NCBI GenBank assembly: GCA_037043455.1
Contig: JAWPHD010002627.1
Coordinates: 184,302-248,301 of the forward strand
Length of the DNA stretch: 64,000 nucleotides
From: Cyrtodaria siliqua
Lineage: Eukaryota; Mollusca; Bivalvia; Adapedonta; Hiatellidae
Direction of reading: 5' to 3'
A program made the position numbers and the translations under genes. The notes below the pieces were generated by a model that was not told the origin of the DNA, did not search any database, and was given only the letters and a program-made list of their open reading frames with translations. Positions 47,053-58,237 of the stretch are shown piece after piece. Each line of letters starts with the position of its first letter. Position 1 is the stretch's first letter.

Positions 47053-48431
47053 ATGGCTCCCCCACACAAAGTGTGGTAGGGGAGCCATATTGATTTTGTA
47101 CTTTCTGTCTGTTTCTCTGTAGGTCTGTCTGTAGGTCTGTCTGTGTCACAAACGATGTCCGATCAATAACTAAAGAATGGTTGGACCTAGGGTCCTCGAA
47201 CTTGGAAGGATGGTTGGTCATGACAAGTAGATGACCCCTATTGATTTTGGGGTCACTAGGTCAAAGGTTAAGGTTGCGGTGACATTGACTATCAAAACGA
47301 TGTCCGATCAATAACTAGAGAATGGTTGGACCTAGGGTCCTCAAACTTGGAAGGATGGTTGGTCATGACAAGTAGATGACCCCTATTGATTTTGGGGTCA
47401 CTAGGTCAAAGGTCAAGGTTGCGGTGACATTGACAATCAAAACGATGTCCGATCAATAACTAAAGAATGGTTGGACCTAGGGTCCTTAAACTTGGAAGGA
47501 TGGTTGGTCATGACAAGTAGATGACCCCTATTGATTTTGGGGTCACTAGGTCAAAGGTCAAGGTTGCGGTGACATTGACTATCAAAACGATGTCCGATCA
47601 ATAACTAGAGAATGGTTGGACCTAGGGTCCTCAAACTTGGAAGGATGGTTGGTCATGACAAGTAGATGACCCCTATTGATTTTGGGGTCACTAGGTCAAA
47701 GGTCAAGGTTGCGGTGACATTGACTATCAAAACGATGTCCGATCAATAACTAGAGAATGGTTGGACCTAGGGTCCTCAAACTTGGAAGGATGGTTGGTCA
47801 TGACAAGTAGATGACCCCTATTGATTTTGGGGTCACTAGGTCAAAGGTCAAGGTTGCGGTGACATTGACTATCAAAACGATGTCCGATCAATAACTAGAG
47901 AATGGTTGGACCTAGGGTCCTCAAACTTGGAAGGATGGTTGGTCATGACATGTAGATGACCCCTATTGATTTTGGGGTCACTAGGTCAAAGGTCAAGGTT
48001 GCGGTGACATTGACTATCAAATCGATGTCCGATCAATAACTAGAGAATGGTTGGACCTAGGGTCCTTAAACTTGGAAGGATGGTTGGTCATGACCAGTAG
48101 ATGACCCCTATTGATTTTTTTTTTTGTTTAATATTTTATTTTATTTTTAATTAAATTTCTTTTAAAAAATTTTTTTTTTATTTTTTTTTTTTTTTTTTTT
48201 TTTTAATATTTTTTTTTTAAATTTTTGCATAAAAAGTTTTAGGGTCGGCCCCTTAAAAAAATAGGGTCGGTCGGGTTACCTGAACCACACATGTTTTTTT
48301 ATGTGGCCTTACTGATACAGATAGTAGATACAGTCACAGGGATATTGAATATCAAAACGATCTCAGATCAATAGAGGACGGTTGGACCTAGAATCGTCAA
48401 TTATGCCTGTTCGGGCTAGTGGGGGAGCCAT
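47053..48431 (+). mobile_element. TIR-bounded element with internal 145-bp tandem repeats
   Basis: Inverted ends ATGGCTCCCCCAC (47053-47065) and GTGGGGGAGCCAT (48419-48431) enclose seven units of 145 bp, with AACGATGTCCGATCAATAAC starts at 47151, 47296, 47441, 47586 and so on to about 48120. The left end also forms a local hairpin with CCATA-side sequence at 47069-47088. Five units carry AGGTCAAAGGTCA. A fragment of another TIR family interrupts the last unit (48112-48310). No transposase ORF is present, so the element is non-autonomous. A target duplication was not resolved. Confidence 0.75.
48112..48310 (+). mobile_element. Truncated copy of the GGCCAAAC TIR family with poly-T
   Basis: Long T-rich tracts (48113-48230) are followed by AGGGTCGGTCGGGTTACCTG, AACCACACAT and ATGTGGCC, matching the right end of the elements at 710-1605 and 60527-63058. 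The 145-bp-repeat element continues on the right, so this fragment is nested in it. Confidence 0.7.
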
Positions 48432-48594
48432 ACGTTTTTGTCCCATGGACAATAACAATTTCTAGTTTGTAAATAGTTTTATCTTTATATATTTACATTA
48501 AATTTTAATTACTACTTCATTTCTTCATCTTTCGTCAGTTTTTGTGCACAATATGACCTATTTATGTATCAGCGTGCCGTAAAACACCATTCAT

Positions 48595-48806
48595 TCATTC
48601 ATATGTGGTCCGTACCCCCACTATTGTCCCTTTACCTTATGTTTCAGGTGTTCATATGTGATCCGTACCTCCACTAATGTCTCTTTAAGTTATATTTCAG
48701 GTGTTCATTTGTGGTCAGAACCCCCACTATTGTCCCTTTACCTTATATTGCAGGTGTTCATATGTGGTCCGTACCCCTACTATTAACCTTTTACCTTATA
48801 TTTCAG
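48595..48806 (+). repeat. CPSF1: 53-bp array of exon m acceptors
   Basis: The unit is about 16 nt of pyrimidine-rich intron, TTTCAG, then the first ~27 nt of exon m (GTGTTCATATGTGGTCCGTA). Acceptor-edge starts are at 48648, 48701, 48754 and the true exon at 48807, all spaced 53 bp, with a partial unit from about 48595. All upstream copies keep a CAG acceptor. From 48754 the exon frame meets a TAA before the true exon; 48701 and 48648 shift the frame. Confidence 0.94.
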
Positions 48807-48959
48807 GTGTTCATATGTGGTCCGTACCCCCACTGGTTGTTCATGACCCAGCGAGGCTCATTGAGGATACACCCCATGGGTATAGATGGCGCCATTACGT
48901 GTTTCGCTCCCTTTCACAACGTCAATTGTCCCAAGGGTTTCTTATACTTCAATAAACAG
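48807..48959 (+). CDS. CPSF1: CPSF1 exon m
   Basis: 153 nt, 51 codons (526-576), phase 0 at both ends. The acceptor is CTTATATTTCAG and the donor is GTTTGC. It encodes [40 protein letters not shown] and [11 protein letters not shown]. The match to the vertebrate [43 protein letters not shown] block is very strong. This is among the most conserved parts of CPSF1. Confidence 0.98.
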
Positions 48960-49308
48960 GTTTGCCAATTGTTTGTGTATACAGCTAGTTTAGATTTGTA
49001 GATGATCTGTTTTGAAGAAAAACAAAGAAGGGCAGTTGTCACCACCTGCCGTCGTCAGTCATCTCTGTATCTTGCCCTCTAAGGGTGATTGGGAAACATG
49101 TGTTGTTAAAGGAGTTACATTAGGCTATATGGGTAAATTTGTTTAAAAATATAAATTTAAAATTTAAAACGTGAAATGGCTCGATGGAAGTATAGATGGA
49201 ACAGTGACAGCGCAATTATTAATACTTATAAATTACAAGTCTTACCAGGACATAGAGGAATCACCAAATTATTATTATCTGTCGCCCAGATTGCCATGGC
49301 GATATCCA

Positions 49309-49525
49309 TTACGTGGTTCCGCTTTAATTCCATTTAATATGCGAGGGGAAAGCTTATATTAGCAGGATTGTATCACGGATATTGCGACACCAAAACTGCT
49401 GAAAAAATGCCATAAACACTTTAAAATGACCTTTTAAATGTTTGAATTTTACAATATACAAACCTTTTAAGCTGAAATTAAGGTTTTATTTCATAACCCA
49501 GTCAACCCCGTCTTCACTTCTGCGA
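49309..49525 (+). repeat. Dispersed repeat, copy 2 of 2
   Basis: Moderately similar to 43325-43560: GGTTCCGCTTTAATTCCATT, GCTTATATTAGCAGGATTGT, TTTGAATTTTACAATATAC and a Pu/Py-rich end AGTCAACCCCGTCTTCAC. Lies in the m-n intron. The rest of that intron (48960-49300, 49526-49800) shows no other feature. Confidence 0.65.
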
Positions 49526-49810
49526 TTTATTTTACCTTCATATTTAAAATAGTTAACCTTGACACATAACCATGATAACCATAGAAAAAGCCTTTTTGGT
49601 GTCTTTTATTTTATATTTCAGTGTAATTTATTTTGAGGTTTATACCTCATTTAGTTTATTTTTATCAGTTTAATGCAGAAATAATGTATTTAAACAACAC
49701 ATACCAAACCTGATGCACCCCCTTTATGAGAATTTGCCAAACTGATGAACTATTTTTAAATGTTTCATCTCAATACTTTACATACATTTCCAACCATGCC
49801 TTGTTTCCAG

Positions 49811-49927
49811 GGTGAGCTGCGTATCTCTGTATTACCCACACATCTCACGTACGATGCCCCGTGGCCAATCAGGAAGGTGCCATTGAGATGTACACCACAC
49901 TTCGTCATATATCATTCAGACAGCAAG
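49811..49927 (+). CDS. CPSF1: CPSF1 exon n
   Basis: 117 nt, 39 codons (577-615), phase 0 at both ends. The acceptor is CTTGTTTCCAG and the donor is GTGAGT. It encodes [39 protein letters not shown]. It corresponds almost residue for residue to [35 protein letters not shown] in vertebrates. Confidence 0.98.
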
Positions 49928-49999
49928 GTGAGTTTTTAAGTCTTATATGTACGTTGTTTTTTTTTATATAAAACTTCATTCAGTTATTTATATACTAGT

Positions 50000-50255
50000 A
50001 TATACCGCGTAAGGGTAGAGCCTCTGTCTCACATGAGGTCGTGGGTTCAAACCCCGGCCAGGTCGTACCAAAAACTTTATAAAAATGGTACTAGTAGCTC
50101 CCTTGCTTGATGCTCAGCATATAAAGTGTAGTTTTAGGACTAGTCGGCCCTGTGTCAGTATGATGTGACTGGGTGGGGTATCATGTCATGTGTCTGCGGT
50201 GTGGTATTCCAGTGTGGCAGCACTATAAAGATGAGCATTGAACTCATGAATACAG
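50000..50255 (+). mobile_element. tRNA-derived SINE, family A (best-preserved copy)
   Basis: The tRNA-like head includes GGGTAGAGCCTCTG and a consensus B box GTGGGTTCAAACCCC (50040-50054), followed by CCAGGTCGTACC and CTTTATAAAAATGGTACTAG, then the conserved body GTGACTGGGTGGGGTATCAT and GTGTGGCAGCACTATAAAG. It is not a functional tRNA gene: no cloverleaf closes around the head and the sequence continues into the SINE body. Confidence 0.82.
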
Positions 50256-50386
50256 TTCAATGATGAAATAGCAATATTATTAGCATTTATAGTTTGGAGT
50301 TAAAAGCCACAATATGTTTGTTTTAAACTTTAACTTTTATACTGTTTTTCTGCCCTCTGATTCATACTTTGTCCTCTCCTCCTCAG

Positions 50387-50477
50387 ACGTATGCAGTTGT
50401 GATGCACACTCCAGATCTCAGTAACAAACTGCCTCTGACTACTGCCGAGGAAAGGGAATTTGAAGTCATTGAAAAAG
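50387..50477 (+). CDS. CPSF1: CPSF1 exon o
   Basis: 91 nt, codons 616-645 plus one base. The acceptor is CTCCTCCTCAG and the donor is GTATCT. It encodes TYAVVMHTPDLSNKLPLTTA, EEREFEVIEK. This corresponds to VYAVATSTN..EEKEFE-IE-DERY in vertebrates; the middle is a variable loop. The split codon with exon p gives Asp (D-ERF). Confidence 0.95.
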
Positions 50478-50886
50478 GTATCTGATCTTGCTTCTGTTAA
50501 ACTATTCATTTTATCAATATCAGCATTACAAACAATTTTTCCTATATTCAAGCAGTATTTTCCTCATAAAAAATTGTCATGTAACATTTGCATTTAAAAG
50601 ATAACTCCCATAAGTTTTAACTTGTGAATATTTGTTATTGGCAGTTTATAACATGAACCTTGGACACATTTTCAGGATGGACATGCTTGCTGTTGCAATG
50701 TGGATACTTTATCTACTTTTGTTCTGTCAACTCAAGCAGACGTAGTAGTTTAGTACATAAGGTATTACCTTTTAGAGCTTCATACCTCTGCTTTGAGTGG
50801 TTTCGAGCCATGGCTGTGACATTGTCTGGTGGGAATTCTCATTCTTCATTGTATCTCTCTCTGACTTCGCTCTCTGATATGATTTA

Positions 50887-51391
50887 ATATATGGTTATCT
50901 GGTGTTAAACCACAGTCATGTCATTTCCTTCTACTGTAGATGGGAGGCTTGTGTATGACGTAAACTATGTTTATCTGGGTGTTAAACCACAGTCATGTCA
51001 TTTCCTTCTACTGTAGATGGGAGGTTTGAGTATGACGTAATGTATGTTTATCTGGGTGTTATAAAACTACAGTCGTTTCATTTCCTTCTACTGTAGATGA
51101 GAGATTTGTGTATGATGTAACATATGTTTATCTGGGTGTTAAACCACAGTCATGTCATTTCCTTCTACTGTGGATGAGAGGTTTGAGTATGACGGCGTTA
51201 TAAAACTACAGTCATTTCATTTCCTTCTACTGTAAATGAGAGATTTGTGTATGATGTAACATATGTTTATCTGGGTGTTAAACCACAGTCATGTCATTTC
51301 CTTCTACTGTGGATGAGAGGTTTGAATATGACATAACGTATGTTTATCTGGGTGTTACACCACAGTCAAATTTCATTTCCTTCTACTGTAG
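50887..51391 (+). repeat. CPSF1: ~78-bp array of exon p acceptors (six decoys)
   Basis: The unit contains TTTATCTGGGTGTTAAACCA, CAGTCATGTCATTTCCTTCT, ACTGTAG and the first ~20 nt of exon p (ATGAGAGGTTTGTGTAT). Edge starts are 50940, 51017, 51097, 51174, 51236 and 51313; the true exon is at 51392. Spacing is 77, 80, 77, 62, 77 and 79. The splice AG is intact in decoys 1-3 (TAG) but lost in decoys 4 and 6 (TGG) and 5 (TAA). Decoys that keep AG meet stop codons before the real exon in the coding frame. Confidence 0.94.
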
Positions 51392-51476
51392 ATGAGAGGT
51401 TTGTGTATCCATCAACACCAAAGTTTTCCTGCCAGTTATACAGCCCAACATCTTGGGAGGTTGTCCCTAACACACA
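51392..51476 (+). CDS. CPSF1: CPSF1 exon p
   Basis: 85 nt, completing codon 646, codons 647-673, plus two bases. The acceptor is CCTTCTACTGTAG and the donor is GTAAGT. It encodes DERFVYPSTPKFSCQLYSPT, SWEVVPNT. Family match: [28 protein letters not shown]. The CA|G join to exon q restores Gln before IEMEEMEH. Confidence 0.96.
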
Positions 51477-52611
51477 GTAAGTAGTTGTAATGAAATAGTC
51501 TTGATGAATAATATTTCTCTATCAAGTAATTTACCTTATTTCTCCTAATGTTAGCGCCCGGTTGCTATACAAAATGCCAGGGTGGGAGCTCTTACGAAAA
51601 AAATAATTTTTTGGGGTAGATTTTTGGATACAAAAGATTGAGCTGATCTGTTTTACTATGTATAACATTATCAATAAAACATGTTGATAAATAGAACATG
51701 TATATAATTATATTCGCATATAATCTGATCAGCTGTTGAGCACATCATTTCTAGTAATAAAACTATAGACGCCAGGTCCGCCTGATGTGACTGTTTAGTA
51801 CTGTGTGAAAAAAGTCGCCCGACTACAAATCAGTAGTGTTATTACTTACTGGTCCTTTGGGATCATCAAGCCCAATCCAGGTGGGGTTAAAGTAGAATAC
51901 CGCCTAAGCCAGTGATAGAGGGTGTGAGAGGTGTTGCACTTTATATTACCTCTCATGAACAGATCAGTAAAACCCGAGTCTGCTACTTTTCTCTCTTGTT
52001 TGTGTTTGTTCCTTCCCAGGGAACCCTTTTTCAGTTTTTATTTAATTACAAAGCAAATTTCAACAAGATGTAGTCAAACTTGCCCAAATTTATTAAAAGA
52101 CCACCTGCTGTAACTTAATCTTAATTTAAAGATCAAAGAAAGTTAAAGATGAAAAAACTCCGCTGAGAATCATCTTGCTAAAATAACTTTCTTTGATTCT
52201 GCTCACAATTCGCTAAGCATTAGCAGAAGTGAATATTAACCGAGTCTTTTAACCATTGATTGTGATACTTTATAATTATATCTTTATGGACTCAGAATTA
52301 GAGCTGAAATGCGTGTGTTTACTTACCGAGTCGAAACAAATCTTCGTTACGGATGATCATCTCGTGCACCTGCTGATGACGTCGATTACTGGGCTTGTAT
52401 GTGGCATGTACAGAAATTGTTGACATATGCTCTTTCAGTTGTTAATTTTTGCCCCAAAAATGGGGGGAAAATATATGTTTTGTCATTGGGTATATGACCC
52501 AATAACAGCTATAAAAACAGCCAATAAAACTGCTGAACAACAAGATCAACCATCAGAATAATGATGCTTATGTGGCATGTACAGATATTGTTGACATAAA
52601 TCTATTTATAG
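51477..52611 (+). other. Intron p-q, no recognised feature
   Basis: 1,135 bp of intron. It has a short run of As after 51595, ordinary AT-rich sequence and two occurrences of GGCATGTACAGANATTGTTGACATA (about 52400 and 52571), which suggests an old local duplication. No gene, SINE or array was recognised. Confidence 0.6.
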
Positions 52612-52753
52612 GATTGAAATGGAAGAAATGGAACATACGACGGCGCTGAAATATGTGTTGTTGAAATCTGAAGAAACTGTGTCAGGGGTCAAAGGTTACG
52701 TTGCCATAGGGACCAATCACTGTCTGGGTGAAGAGATATTGGCTAGAGGTCGT
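52612..52753 (+). CDS. CPSF1: CPSF1 exon q
   Basis: 142 nt, completing codon 674 and covering 675-721, ending in phase 0. The acceptor is AATCTATTTATAG and the donor is GTAAGT. It encodes [47 protein letters not shown]. It matches [43 protein letters not shown]. This region begins the C-terminal propeller/CPSF_A-type domain. It is followed by a 4.6-kb intron. Confidence 0.97.
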
Positions 52754-53044
52754 GTAAGTAGTAGGTCATGTGACCTAGTGTTCATTATTTGTTTTCATTT
52801 ATTTATGCTACAGCTATTGACGCTTATGTGTAGGTCACATGATCCACACGATCAACAGACTGTCATATCAACTAACAGGTCATATAATCCATCAATAGGC
52901 AGTACTCCAGATAAGATTCCGTATATATACCTTGTAACAATGAACTGTTTGTCCGATGTCATTGAACGACTGAATTTGCCAAATGACCTCCAGCTGTCTG
53001 TGGTAGGTCACATGACCTTTTTACGTGGTGCCCTATTGCCTACT

Positions 53045-53175
53045 TGTAGGTCATGTGATCTATCAAATACCATCTGACTGGTCATGTGATGTGTCAAATA
53101 CCACCTGACTGGTCATGTGATCTATCAAATACCACCTGACTAGTCATGTGGTCTATCAAATACCGCCTGACTGGT
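53045..53175 (+). repeat. 31-bp short tandem repeat, about 4 units
   Basis: The unit GGTCATGTGATCTATCAAAT followed by ACCACCTGACT is repeated at about 53047, 53080, 53112 and 53143 with small changes. Related GGTCATGTGACC / GGTCACATGATC motifs are scattered from 52762 to 53040, the first only ~10 nt after the exon q donor. No exon sequence is included in the unit. Confidence 0.8.
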
Positions 53176-53444
53176 TCCTTATAATTGCCATATTTGAATA
53201 CCGGATCAGTGAGTTATTCCAGATGAGTTTGTGTATGCAGAACTCGGTACGTGTGGCGTGTGGATGGTCATCTATCCCAGGCTACTGGCGTGGCTCAGTA
53301 CTTTGCACTGTGGACTTGAGACCAGAGGACGCGGATCAAGCCTTACATACGCCACAGAGTAATAGTAGATGTTTCTTGTGCAAAACACTTTTCCCTATCC
53401 TCGCTCGACAGATGACGATGTTAACTAAATGGTCCCGTGTATTT

Positions 53445-53580
53445 AAGTATCCTCTGAGCATGTTAAAGAACTATAGGAATCTATTCATTAGATTTTTGGA
53501 TTCCTGTGTATTCTTCCCCGCTCTCTGGGGTGGCTCTAAATAACCTATAATGTGTTGATGAGCAGTGAAACACAATCAAA
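53445..53580 (+). mobile_element. SINE fragment, family D
   Basis: It shares AGGAATCTATTCATTAGATT, CCCCGCTCTCTGGGGTGGCT and ACCTATAATGTGTTGATG with 13985-14140. The 48-bp array begins within ten bases of its tail. The segment 53180-53445 just upstream is probably the 5' part of the same element, but I could not confirm this. Confidence 0.6.
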
Positions 53581-53586
53581 TTAATT

Positions 53587-56500
53587 CTGCTATGTATTTA
53601 TCCAACACCTATAATGATACACAGGACAAATATATGACTATGTATTTATCCAACTCCTATAATGATATATAGGACAAATATATGACTATGTATTTATCCA
53701 ACACGTATTTATCCAACACCTATAATGATATATAGGACAGATATATGACTATGTATTTATCCAACACCTATAATGATATATAGGACAGATATATGACTAT
53801 GTATTTATCCAACTCCTATAATGATATATAGGACAGATATATGACTATGTATTTATCCAACACCTATAATGATATATAGGACAAATATATGACTATGTAT
53901 TTATCCAACACGTATTTATCCAACACCTATAATGATATATAGGACAGATATATGACTATGTATTTATCCAACACCTATAATGATATATAGGACAGATATA
54001 TGACTATGTATTTATCCAACTCCTATAATGATATATAGGACAAATATATGACTATGTATTTATCCAACACCTATAATGATATATAGGACAGATATATGAC
54101 TATGTATTTATCCAACACCTATAATGATATATAGGACAGATATATGACTATGTATTTATCCAACACCTATATATATATATAGGACAGATATATGACTATG
54201 TATTTATCCAACACCTATAATGATATATAGGACAGATATATGACTACGTATTTATCCAACACCTATAATGATATATAGGACAGATATATGACTAAGTATT
54301 TATCCAACACCTATATATATATATAGGACAGATATATGACTATGTATTTATCCAACACCTATAATGATATATAGGACAAATATATGCCTATGTATTTATC
54401 CAACACGTATTTATCCAACACCTATAATGATATATAGGACAGATATATGACTATGTATTTATCCAACACCTATAATGATATATAGAACAGATATATGACT
54501 ATGTATTTATCCAACACCTATAATGATATATAGGACAAATATATGCCTATGTATTTATCCAACACGTATTTATCCAACACCTATAATGATATATAGAACA
54601 GATATATGACTATGTATTTATCCAACACCTATAATGATATATAGGACAGATATATGACTATGTATTTATCCAACACCTATAATGATATATAGGACAGATA
54701 TGTGACTATGTATTTATCCAACACCTATAATGATATATAGGACAGATATATGACTAAGTATTTATCCAATACCTATATATATATATATATAGGACAGATA
54801 TATGACTATGTATTTATCCAACTCCTATAATGATATATAGGACAAATATATGACTGTATTTATCCAACACTCATTTATCCAACACCTATAATGATATATA
54901 GGACAGATATATGACTATGTATTTATCCAACACCTATAAAGATATATAGGACAGATATATGACTATGTATTTATCCAGCACCTATAATGATACACAGGAC
55001 AAATATATGTATTTATCCAACACCTATAATGATACACAGGACAAATATATGACTATGTATTTATCCAACACCTATAATGATACACAGGACAAATATATGA
55101 CTATGTATTTATCCAACACCTATAATGATATATAGGACAGATATATGACTATGTATTTATCCAACACCTATAATGATATATAGGACAGATATATTACTAT
55201 GTATTTATCCAACACCTATATATATATATAAAGGACAGATATATGACTATGTATTTATCCAACACCTATAATGATATATAGGACAGATATATGACTATGT
55301 ATTTATCCAACACCTATAATGATATATAGGACAGATATATGTATTTATCCAACACCTATAATGATATATAGGACAGATATATGACTATGTATTTATCCAA
55401 CACCTATAATGGTATATAGGACAGATATATGACTATGTATTTATCCAACACCTATAATGATACACAGGACAAAAATATGACTATGTATTTATCCAACACC
55501 TATAATGATACACAGGACAAATATATGACTATGTATTTATCCAACACCTATAATGATACACAGGACCAATATATGACTATATATTTATCCAACACCTATA
55601 ATGATATATAGGACAATTATATGACTATGTATTTATCCAACACATATAATGATACACAGGACAAATATATGACTATGTATTAATCCAACACCTATAATGA
55701 TACATAGGACAAATATATGACTATATATTTATCCAACACCTATAATGATACACAGGACAAATATATGACTATGTATTTATCCAACACCTATAATGATATA
55801 TAGGACAGATATATGACTATGTATTTATCCAACACCTATAATGATACACAGGATAAATATATGACTATGTATTTATCCAACACCTATAATGATACACAGG
55901 ACAAATATATGACTATGTATTTTTCCAACACCTATAATGATATATAGGACAGATATATGACTATGTATTTATCCAACACCTATAACGATATATAGGACAG
56001 ATATATGACTATGTATTTATCCAACACCTATAATGAAACACAGGACAAATATATGACTAAGATTTATCCAACACCTATAATGATATATAGGACAGATATA
56101 TGACTATGTATTTTTCCAACACCTATAATGATACACAGGACAAATATATGACTATGTATTTATCCAACACCTATAATGATATATAGGACAGATATATGAC
56201 TATGTATTTATCCAACACCTATAATGATATATAGGACAATTATATGACTATGTATTTATCCAACACATATAATGATACACAGGACAAATATATGACTATG
56301 TATTTATCCAACACCTATAATGATACATAGGACAAATATATGACTATATATTTATCCAACACCTATAATGATACACAGGACAAATATATGACTATGTATT
56401 TATCCAACACCTATAATGATACACAGGACAAATATATGACTATGTATTTATCCAACACCTATAATGATACACAGGACAAATATATGACTATGTATTTATC

Positions 56501-57355
56501 CAACACCTATAATGATATATAGGACAATTATATGACTATGTATTTATCCAACACCTATAATGATATATAGGACAGATATATAACTATGTATTTATCCAAC
56601 ACCTATAATGATATATAGGACAGATATATGACTATGTATTTATCCAACACCTATAATGATATATAGGACAGATATATGACTATGTATTTATCCAACACCT
56701 ATAATGAAACACAGGACAAATATATGACTATGTATTTATCCAACACCTATAATGATATATAGGACAGATATATAACTATGTATTTATCCAACACCTATAA
56801 TGATATATAGGACAGATATATGACTATGTATTTATCCAACACCTATAATGATATATAGGACAGATATATGACTATGTATTTATCCAACACCTATAATGAA
56901 ACACAGGACAAATATATGACTATGTATTTATCCAACACCTATAATGATATATAGGACAGATATATAACTATGTATTTATCCAACACCTATAATGATATAT
57001 AGGACAGATATATGACTATGTATTTATCCAACACCTATAATGATATATAGGACAGATATATGACTATGTATTTATCCAACGCCTATAATGATATATAGGA
57101 CAGATATATGACTATTTATCCAACACCTATAATGATATATAGGACAGATATATGACTATGTATTTATCCAACACCTTTAATGATATAAAGGACAGATATA
57201 TGACTACGTATTTATCCAACACCTATAATGATATATAGGACAGATATATGACTATGTATTTATCCAACACCTATAATGATATATAGGACAGATATATGAC
57301 TATGTATTTATCCAACACCTATAATGATATATAGGACAGATATATGACTACGTAT
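53587..57355 (+). repeat. 48-bp minisatellite ending at the exon r acceptor
   Basis: About 78 units of TATATGACTATGTATTTATC, CAACACCTATAATGATATAT, AGGACAGA (48 bp). Two main variants alternate in blocks: one with ATATAGGACAGA and one with ACACAGGACAAA. Some units have an extra ACACGTATTTATCC insertion. The array fills 3.8 kb of the 4.6-kb q-r intron and stops within about 15 nt of exon r (GACTACGTATTTTTGTTTCAG). Unlike the exon h array it does not visibly contain the exon edge. Confidence 0.96.
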
Positions 57356-57366
57356 TTTTGTTTCAG

Positions 57367-57435
57367 ATCATCATCTTTGATGTGATAGAGGTAGTACCAG
57401 AACCAGGGCTGCCACTCACCAAAAACAAAATAAAG
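57367..57435 (+). CDS. CPSF1: CPSF1 exon r
   Basis: 69 nt, 23 codons (722-744), phase 0 at both ends. The acceptor is TATTTTTGTTTCAG and the donor is GTTTGA. It encodes [20 protein letters not shown] then KIK, matching [23 protein letters not shown] of vertebrates almost exactly. Confidence 0.97.
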
Positions 57436-58153
57436 GTTTGAAATAGTGAACTTCACTTCTTTCAATTCACAGTGATAACATACCTTTCCATGTCGCTGTA
57501 TATTTCTCAAGGAATGTCCAAAATGGACCAAATGAACCATTTCAAGGCTGTTTCTGACTGTCAGATTTAAATTCCCAAATTTATTCAATTTTGTCTGAAA
57601 TAATTCAGAAAGAAAACGGCAGCAATGTTTTTTGATTTGCTCAAATAATATTTTGACCTAAAAACCCACGGTGAGAACATTTGATATTTGACATATTTTT
57701 TATATTGCTTAAAATCTGTTAATCAGGCAATACAAAATTAATAGGCTAATATTTGTTCTTGCATACCGGATAAGGTTATCCACGTTTTACATGGGTGATG
57801 GAAAGCGCGCGCTGATTCAAAACCAGTGACAACAATGACAGTTGCATGATGCCATTGTGTAAATAAACATGCAACACGTTTGTAGTTGGATGTCAATGCG
57901 CAGAATGTAATGATATGCAAGAAAAAGAATCTATCATGGGTATCCGGTTCTGATGGGGAATACAAACACTTGGTATAACTGTTTTAATTGGAACCTCCAC
58001 AGAGCCTCAGTTCCAATCCAATGAAAACAATTATACCTCGTGTTCGAATTCCTGATCTTCACCAGATACCCATGAAAGATTCTTATAATCTGGCAGCCAA
58101 CACTTAGTCCTGCTACAGTAAAGTTCTGTTATAGTTTTCATGTGATATTTCAG

Positions 58154-58237
58154 GTAATCTACGACAAGGAACAGAAGGGGCCAGTCACAGCCCTGGCACA
58201 CTGCAATGGATTCCTCGTATCTGCTATTGGACAAAAG
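58154..58237 (+). CDS. CPSF1: CPSF1 exon s
   Basis: 84 nt, 28 codons (745-772), phase 0 at both ends. The acceptor is GTGATATTTCAG and the donor is GTAGTA. It encodes [20 protein letters not shown] then LVSAIGQK. Family match: [28 protein letters not shown]. This is a hallmark segment of the CPSF_A domain, so it places the fragment securely. Confidence 0.98.

Noticed and set aside
50000..50060. tRNA gene (good B box)
   Set aside because: Only the promoter-like head is present and it continues into a SINE body shared with two other loci. No acceptor-stem pairing found by eye.
52762..53040. GGTCATGTGACC-type palindromes as E-box regulatory sites after exon q
   Set aside because: They grade into a local tandem repeat (53045-53175), so they are better explained as diverged repeat units.
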